Shown here piece after piece: positions 6,439 through 8,384 of a stretch of DNA of 8,384 nt. The position numbers and the translations under genes are program-made. The first letter of the stretch is position 1, and each line of letters opens with the position of its first letter. The notes under the pieces were generated by a model. That model was not told where the DNA came from and made no database searches. It worked only from the letters and a program-made list of their open reading frames with translations. The DNA comes from an uncultured Corynebacterium sp. (lineage in GTDB: Bacteria > Actinomycetota > Actinomycetes > Mycobacteriales > Mycobacteriaceae), in assembly GCA_946220775.1 (NCBI GenBank), contig CAMIFC010000055.1, positions 1-8,384 on the forward strand, read 5' to 3'.

Positions 6439-6478
6439 ATCCCCGGTGCCCCTATCTTGCGATAGGGGCACCGGGGAT
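6439..6478 (-). terminator. Perfect 18-bp intrinsic terminator of the small peptide gene
   Basis: Positions 6439-6456 and 6461-6478 are exact reverse complements around a 4-nt loop. Read on the minus strand the stem is followed by TTTTGCTG, a T-run; on the plus strand CATCTCTGG follows. It therefore terminates minus-strand transcription, 46 nt after the stop codon of the 32-residue gene. Its strength suggests an abundant, discrete small mRNA. Confidence 0.85.
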
Positions 6479-6524
6479 CATCTCTGGCTCAGCTATTTAG
6501 CCGGCCAGCGAGGTTACGTCGTTA

Positions 6525-6623
6525 TTACTGGAAGACGCCGACGATTGCGTCCAGCAGGCCGGAAGCGCCATTCTGCAGCAGCTCGATGATAGCGGTGAAG
6601 AAGTTTGCAACAATGTCGATCAT
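6525..6623 (-). CDS. 32-residue hydrophobic acidic peptide, possible PorA-like cell-wall channel protein
   Basis: The gene encodes a peptide starting MIDIVANFFTAIIELL, continuing QNGASGLLDAIVGVFQ, and ending in two TAA codons in tandem. Its ribosome-binding site AGAGGA (6631-6636, minus strand) is 7 nt before the ATG. It would form two hydrophobic helices around a central NGASG, has no Lys, Arg, Cys or Trp, and net charge about -3. No signal peptide is present. This matches the style of corynebacterial PorA/PorH proteins, which are tens of residues long, helical, acidic and exported without a signal peptide to the mycolate layer. The SGLL stretch recalls SGLIG in C. glutamicum PorA, where a serine is O-mycoloylated; S21 would be the candidate here. 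Family membership is inference from size and composition; a phenol-soluble-modulin-like or toxin peptide is an alternative. Its own leader and terminator make it monocistronic. Confidence 0.7.
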   Translation of the reverse strand: MIDIVANFFTAIIELLQNGASGLLDAIVGVFQ

Positions 6624-6647
6624 TTTCTGATCCTCTCGGTGTAGTGC

Positions 6648-6666
6648 CAAGGCGCCTTTCGCCTTG
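6648..6666 (-). promoter_or_regulatory. Hairpin in the leader of the small peptide gene
   Basis: CAAGGCG and CGCCTTG (6648-6654 and 6660-6666) form a 7-bp stem with a 5-nt loop, 11 nt upstream of the ribosome-binding site on the minus strand. It could stabilise the message or modulate translation. It has no T-run after it, so it is not an attenuator by itself. Confidence 0.4.
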
Positions 6667-6696
6667 ATTCACCCATACAATCGGTGAGCCTTCATG

Positions 6697-6707
6697 TGTG
6701 TTACACA
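6697..6707. promoter_or_regulatory. Short dyad TGTGTTACACA upstream of the small peptide gene
   Basis: Perfect 5-bp arms around one base, about 75 bp before the start codon on the minus strand. The TGTG...CACA ends recall CRP/GlxR sites, but the spacing is too short for the GlxR consensus. An AT-rich tract (6717-6736) lies next to it and may be part of the promoter. Confidence 0.3.
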
Positions 6708-6755
6708 TTTACGGCAAAATTTTTTAAAAACTTTTCTCTGCCACCGCATGGTTTG

Positions 6756-6778
6756 CTGCACAGTCACTGATTGTGCAG
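6756..6778. promoter_or_regulatory. 23-bp dyad, possible operator
   Basis: CTGCACA (6756-6762) and TGTGCAG (6772-6778) are perfect arms. Inside them TCA and TGA also mirror around C6767, so 10 of 11 base pairs are symmetric. It lies ~133 bp upstream of the small peptide start and away from any coding sequence. Its length and symmetry suit a dimeric repressor or activator; no regulator is identified. Confidence 0.45.
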
Positions 6779-6812
6779 GTCAAAGGGATGAATCGCACAC
6801 AGGAGAAATTTA

Positions 6813-6851
6813 AAGAATCTGGATCTCGATGCGTTCGAGGTCCAGATTCTT
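6813..6851 (-). terminator. Probable terminator of ppk2
   Basis: AAGAATCTGGA (6813-6823) pairs with TCCAGATTCTT (6841-6851), and CTCGA (6825-6829) with TCGAG (6835-6839), leaving a 5-nt loop. On the minus strand TAAATTTCTCC follows, a weak T-rich tail. It lies 165 nt after the ppk2 stop. The 165-nt stretch between hairpin and gene shows nothing else. Confidence 0.6.
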
Positions 6852-7016
6852 CCCAATCACACTGCTTCATCCACACACCAAACTACTGAACTTCCGGTTC
6901 GGCGAGATTCTGGAACTACTCCGGAGACTGCGAGTGCCCGTCGTAACCAAACGCATTGCCGGCAGGGAGCAGCACAGCTTTCCCCAGCCCAGCCTAGGCG
7001 TCCGCTACAGCTCAGC

Positions 7017-7913
7017 TCAGCCCTGCTCGGCTTTTTCGGCGGCTTTCTCGGCTTTCGCGTCGGCCTTTTCGACTCGTTTCAGCTGTTTCTCCAGGTTGAA
7101 GTCAACTTCCGGCCACTCCAGCTTCATTTCCTGAAGTTCGTGCAGCAGCAGGTACAGCAGGGCAGTGCGGGCGTATTCCTTGTTGTCGGAGGGCAGCACG
7201 TACCAGGGCACGCCACTGGTTTCTTCGATGGCGATTTCGTAGGCCTCTTGGTATTCGTCCCATTTCTTTTGCACGGTCAGGTCGCTTGGCCGGTAGCGCC
7301 AGCGTTTCGCTGGGTTGCGCAGTCGGTCGAGCAGGTTTTGCGTTTGGAACTGCGGAGAAATGTGAAGGAACACCTTGATGATTCGGGTTCCGTTGGCCAC
7401 AAGTTCGTCTTCGAAGTCTCGGATCGCTTCGTAGCGTCTTTCGATCTCCTCGGGCTCCGACAATCCCTCCATACGGTGCACCAGGACATCTTCGTAGTGC
7501 GAGCGGTCGAAGACGCCGATCATGCCGTTGTCTGGGAGTTCGCGGCGAATGCGCCAAAGGAAGTCGTGGGCGAGTTCTTCTTCGGTGGGTTCTGTGAAGC
7601 TCGCGACTTTCACACCGAGTGGGCCGACCGCGTTGAGGATGGCTTTTGTTGCTCCGCCTTTGCCCGAGGTATCAACGCCTTGAAGGATGACCAGAACACT
7701 ACCGACGTTTTCGCCGCTTGCGTGGTTGGCGTAGAGCTTGCGCTGTTCGGTTTTCAGGTCGTCGGTGATGCGCCGTCGTGCTTTGTCAATGCGGCGGTCG
7801 AGTTTTTCCCCTTTTCCTTTCAAACCGGGAGTGGCTGCTGGGTCGATTCTTTTGAGGTCGACTTTTCCGGCTGGCACTCGTAATCCGAGGGCATCCTTCA
7901 TTCCAAAGCTCAT
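7017..7913 (-). CDS. ppk2: PPK2-family polyphosphate kinase
   Basis: This 298-residue cytoplasmic P-loop kinase transfers phosphate between polyphosphate and nucleotides. Walker A is GVDTSGKGG (79-87) and the Walker B-type block is GVFDRSHYEDVL (133-144). ASFTEPTEEELAHDFLWR (104-121) is characteristic of PPK2, and the lid region is NPAKRWRYRPSDL (200-212). The wording around FTEPTEEEL-HDFLWR is closest to the PPK2 type that phosphorylates nucleoside mono- or diphosphates from polyphosphate (class III), but the subclass is tentative. The C-terminus is an Ala/Lys/Glu-rich helix (from ~278). The ATG at 7913 is chosen because TATGAT lies 6 nt before it and family homology begins here. An upstream in-frame ATG at 8039 would add 42 basic, non-homologous residues and run across the divergent gene. 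Confidence 0.92.
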   Translation of the reverse strand: MSFGMKDALGLRVPAGKVDLKRIDPAATPGLKGKGEKLDRRIDKARRRITDDLKTEQRKLYANHASGENVGSVLVILQGVDTSGKGGATKAILNAVGPLGVKVASFTEPTEEELAHDFLWRIRRELPDNGMIGVFDRSHYEDVLVHRMEGLSEPEEIERRYEAIRDFEDELVANGTRIIKVFLHISPQFQTQNLLDRLRNPAKRWRYRPSDLTVQKKWDEYQEAYEIAIEETSGVPWYVLPSDNKEYARTALLYLLLHELQEMKLEWPEVDFNLEKQLKRVEKADAKAEKAAEKAEQG

Positions 7914-7919
7914 GTGTCC

Positions 7920-7925
7920 ATCATA
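7920..7925 (-). promoter_or_regulatory. -10 box (TATGAT) of the ppk2 promoter, probably leaderless
   Basis: On the minus strand TATGAT ends 6 nt before the ATG at 7913, and no Shine-Dalgarno is present in the gap. Transcription likely begins at the start codon. The matching -35 region (~7943-7948) falls on the divergent gene's 5' flank and shows no consensus. Confidence 0.6.
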
Positions 7926-7936
7926 GATCTGGCGCT

Positions 7937-7942
7937 TACGAT
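7937..7942 (+). promoter_or_regulatory. -10 box (TACGAT) of the dehydrogenase promoter, probably leaderless
   Basis: TACGAT ends 7 nt before the ATG at 7950. The GGGAGG in the gap (7943-7948) leaves only 1 nt to this ATG and so is not a functional ribosome-binding site for it; it lies 16 nt before the ATG at 7965. Start at 7950 by leaderless initiation is preferred. Confidence 0.55.
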
Positions 7943-7949
7943 GGGAGGC

Positions 7950-8375
7950 ATGTCTAGTGTTTCTATGCCTATTGCGTTGGTTACAGGTGCGTCCCGTGGG
8001 ATTGGGTTGGCGATTGCGCGGGATCTTTCCGCTGATCACCAGCTTGTTTTGGGGTGTTCGTCGGAGGATTCCGCTGAGCGCTTGCGGGAGGAGCTTCCGT
8101 CCGCACAGGTTGTTGTCGCGGATTTTTCGGATCTTGCGTCGTTGTCAGCTTTTTCGTCCATTTTTTCGGACGCCAATCCCACCACCCCGTTAAACGTCCT
8201 CGTTCATTCGGCGGGTGTGACTGGTCATTTGCCGATTGCTGAAGCGCCAGTGTCTATGTGGCGCAATGTGCTGGATGTGAATGTGATCGCGGTGGCGGAG
8301 TTGACGAGGTTGCTGTTGCCGTCGTTGCGTGCTGGTGGGGGAATGGTTGTGGCGATTAATTCGGGGGGCGGGTGA
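7950..8375 (+). CDS. Short-chain dehydrogenase/reductase, frame broken near the window end
   Basis: This is an NAD(P)-dependent oxidoreductase of the SDR family; the substrate is unknown. From the ATG at 7950 one sees the Rossmann strand and glycine motif ALVTGASRGIG (9-19), VVADFSD (55-61) with the cofactor-contacting Asp, NVLVHSAG (82-89; HSAG in place of the common NNAG), the active-site Asn in DVNV (N111) and the start of the serine strand MVVAINSG (132-139; S138 likely catalytic). The frame then hits TGA at 8373-8375 after 141 residues, about half the family length. If the run of six G at 8363-8368 had five, the reading would go on as NSGAGDHSG to the window edge, as expected for the family. 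The gene is therefore frameshifted or the base run is miscalled. The catalytic Tyr-Lys lies beyond the window. GTG 7914, ATG 7941 and ATG 7965 are alternative starts. Confidence 0.8.
   Translation: MSSVSMPIALVTGASRGIGLAIARDLSADHQLVLGCSSEDSAERLREELPSAQVVVADFSDLASLSAFSSIFSDANPTTPLNVLVHSAGVTGHLPIAEAPVSMWRNVLDVNVIAVAELTRLLLPSLRAGGGMVVAINSGGG
8363..8368 (+). other. G6 run at the site of the apparent frameshift
   Basis: Six G in a row just after the codon for N137. Removing one G restores the SDR frame (NSGAGDHSG). Homopolymers are common places both for sequencing errors and for slipped-strand mutation. Confidence 0.7.
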
Positions 8376-8384
8376 CCATTCGGG

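Noticed and set aside
6090..6478. Integration-site duplication: the tRNA ends (GCCCCTAT, GGGGCAC) recur in the terminator stem
   Set aside because: The match is only 7-8 bases at each end and there is no integrase or phage gene between them.
6514..6708. 64-residue minus-strand frame overlapping the small peptide gene
   Set aside because: It is in another frame, Arg-rich, without a ribosome-binding site; the 32-residue frame has the ribosome-binding site, tandem stops and terminator.
6800..6831. AGGAG followed by ATG on the plus strand
   Set aside because: The spacing is 24 nt and the ATG lies within the loop of the ppk2 terminator hairpin; the following frame is antisense to ppk2.
7140..7883. 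Plus-strand open frame of 247 residues opposite ppk2
   Set aside because: It mirrors the PPK2 gene, has no family resemblance, and the minus frame carries Walker motifs.

Overview
The window looks like chromosomal DNA of a Corynebacterium or close Mycobacteriales relative. The reasons are moderately high GC, TTG and GTG starts, probable leaderless genes (a -10 box 6-7 nt before the start codon), and the order lytic transglycosylase (LpqU-like) - eno - FtsB/DivIC-like - DUF501 - Ppx/GppA - tRNA-Leu, which is known from mycobacteria and corynebacteria. The species cannot be fixed from the sequence alone.

Layout. 3-434 (+): the C-terminal part of an unidentified protein with a long acidic Ala/Glu/Asp/Pro tract. 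442-1137 (+): a DtxR-family regulator whose metal ligands match the manganese sensor MntR. 1163-2098 (+): a membrane-anchored murein transglycosylase. 2099-2298: GC-rich spacer with nested direct repeats. 2299-3576 (+): enolase with a strong ribosome-binding site. 3615-4223 (+): an FtsB/DivIC-like divisome protein behind a TATACT box that predicts a leaderless message. 4299-4895 (+) and 4898-5875 (+): DUF501 protein and Ppx/GppA phosphatase, probably cotranscribed. 6090-6163 (+): tRNA-Leu(UAA) with an unusually short variable loop, behind a palindrome lying over its likely -10 box.

After the tRNA the layout changes. On the minus strand, 6525-6623 encodes a 32-residue hydrophobic, acidic peptide. 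It has a good ribosome-binding site, two stop codons in tandem, a long untranslated leader and a perfect 18-bp terminator hairpin. It resembles the very short alpha-helical cell-wall channel proteins (PorA/PorH type) of corynebacteria, though homology is unproven. Minus-strand 7017-7913 is a PPK2 polyphosphate kinase. Divergent from it, starting only 37 bp away, is a short-chain dehydrogenase (from 7950). Its frame is broken at a run of six G near the right edge, and the window ends inside the gene.

How the genes relate. Enolase is central glycolysis; the transglycosylase and the FtsB-like protein serve wall growth and division; Ppx and PPK2 act on polyphosphate from opposite directions. The most interesting parts are not a new multi-gene system. 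They are the tiny peptide gene with its elaborate flanks, the class I-shaped tRNA-Leu, the overlapping divergent leaderless promoters, and the poly-G frameshift.
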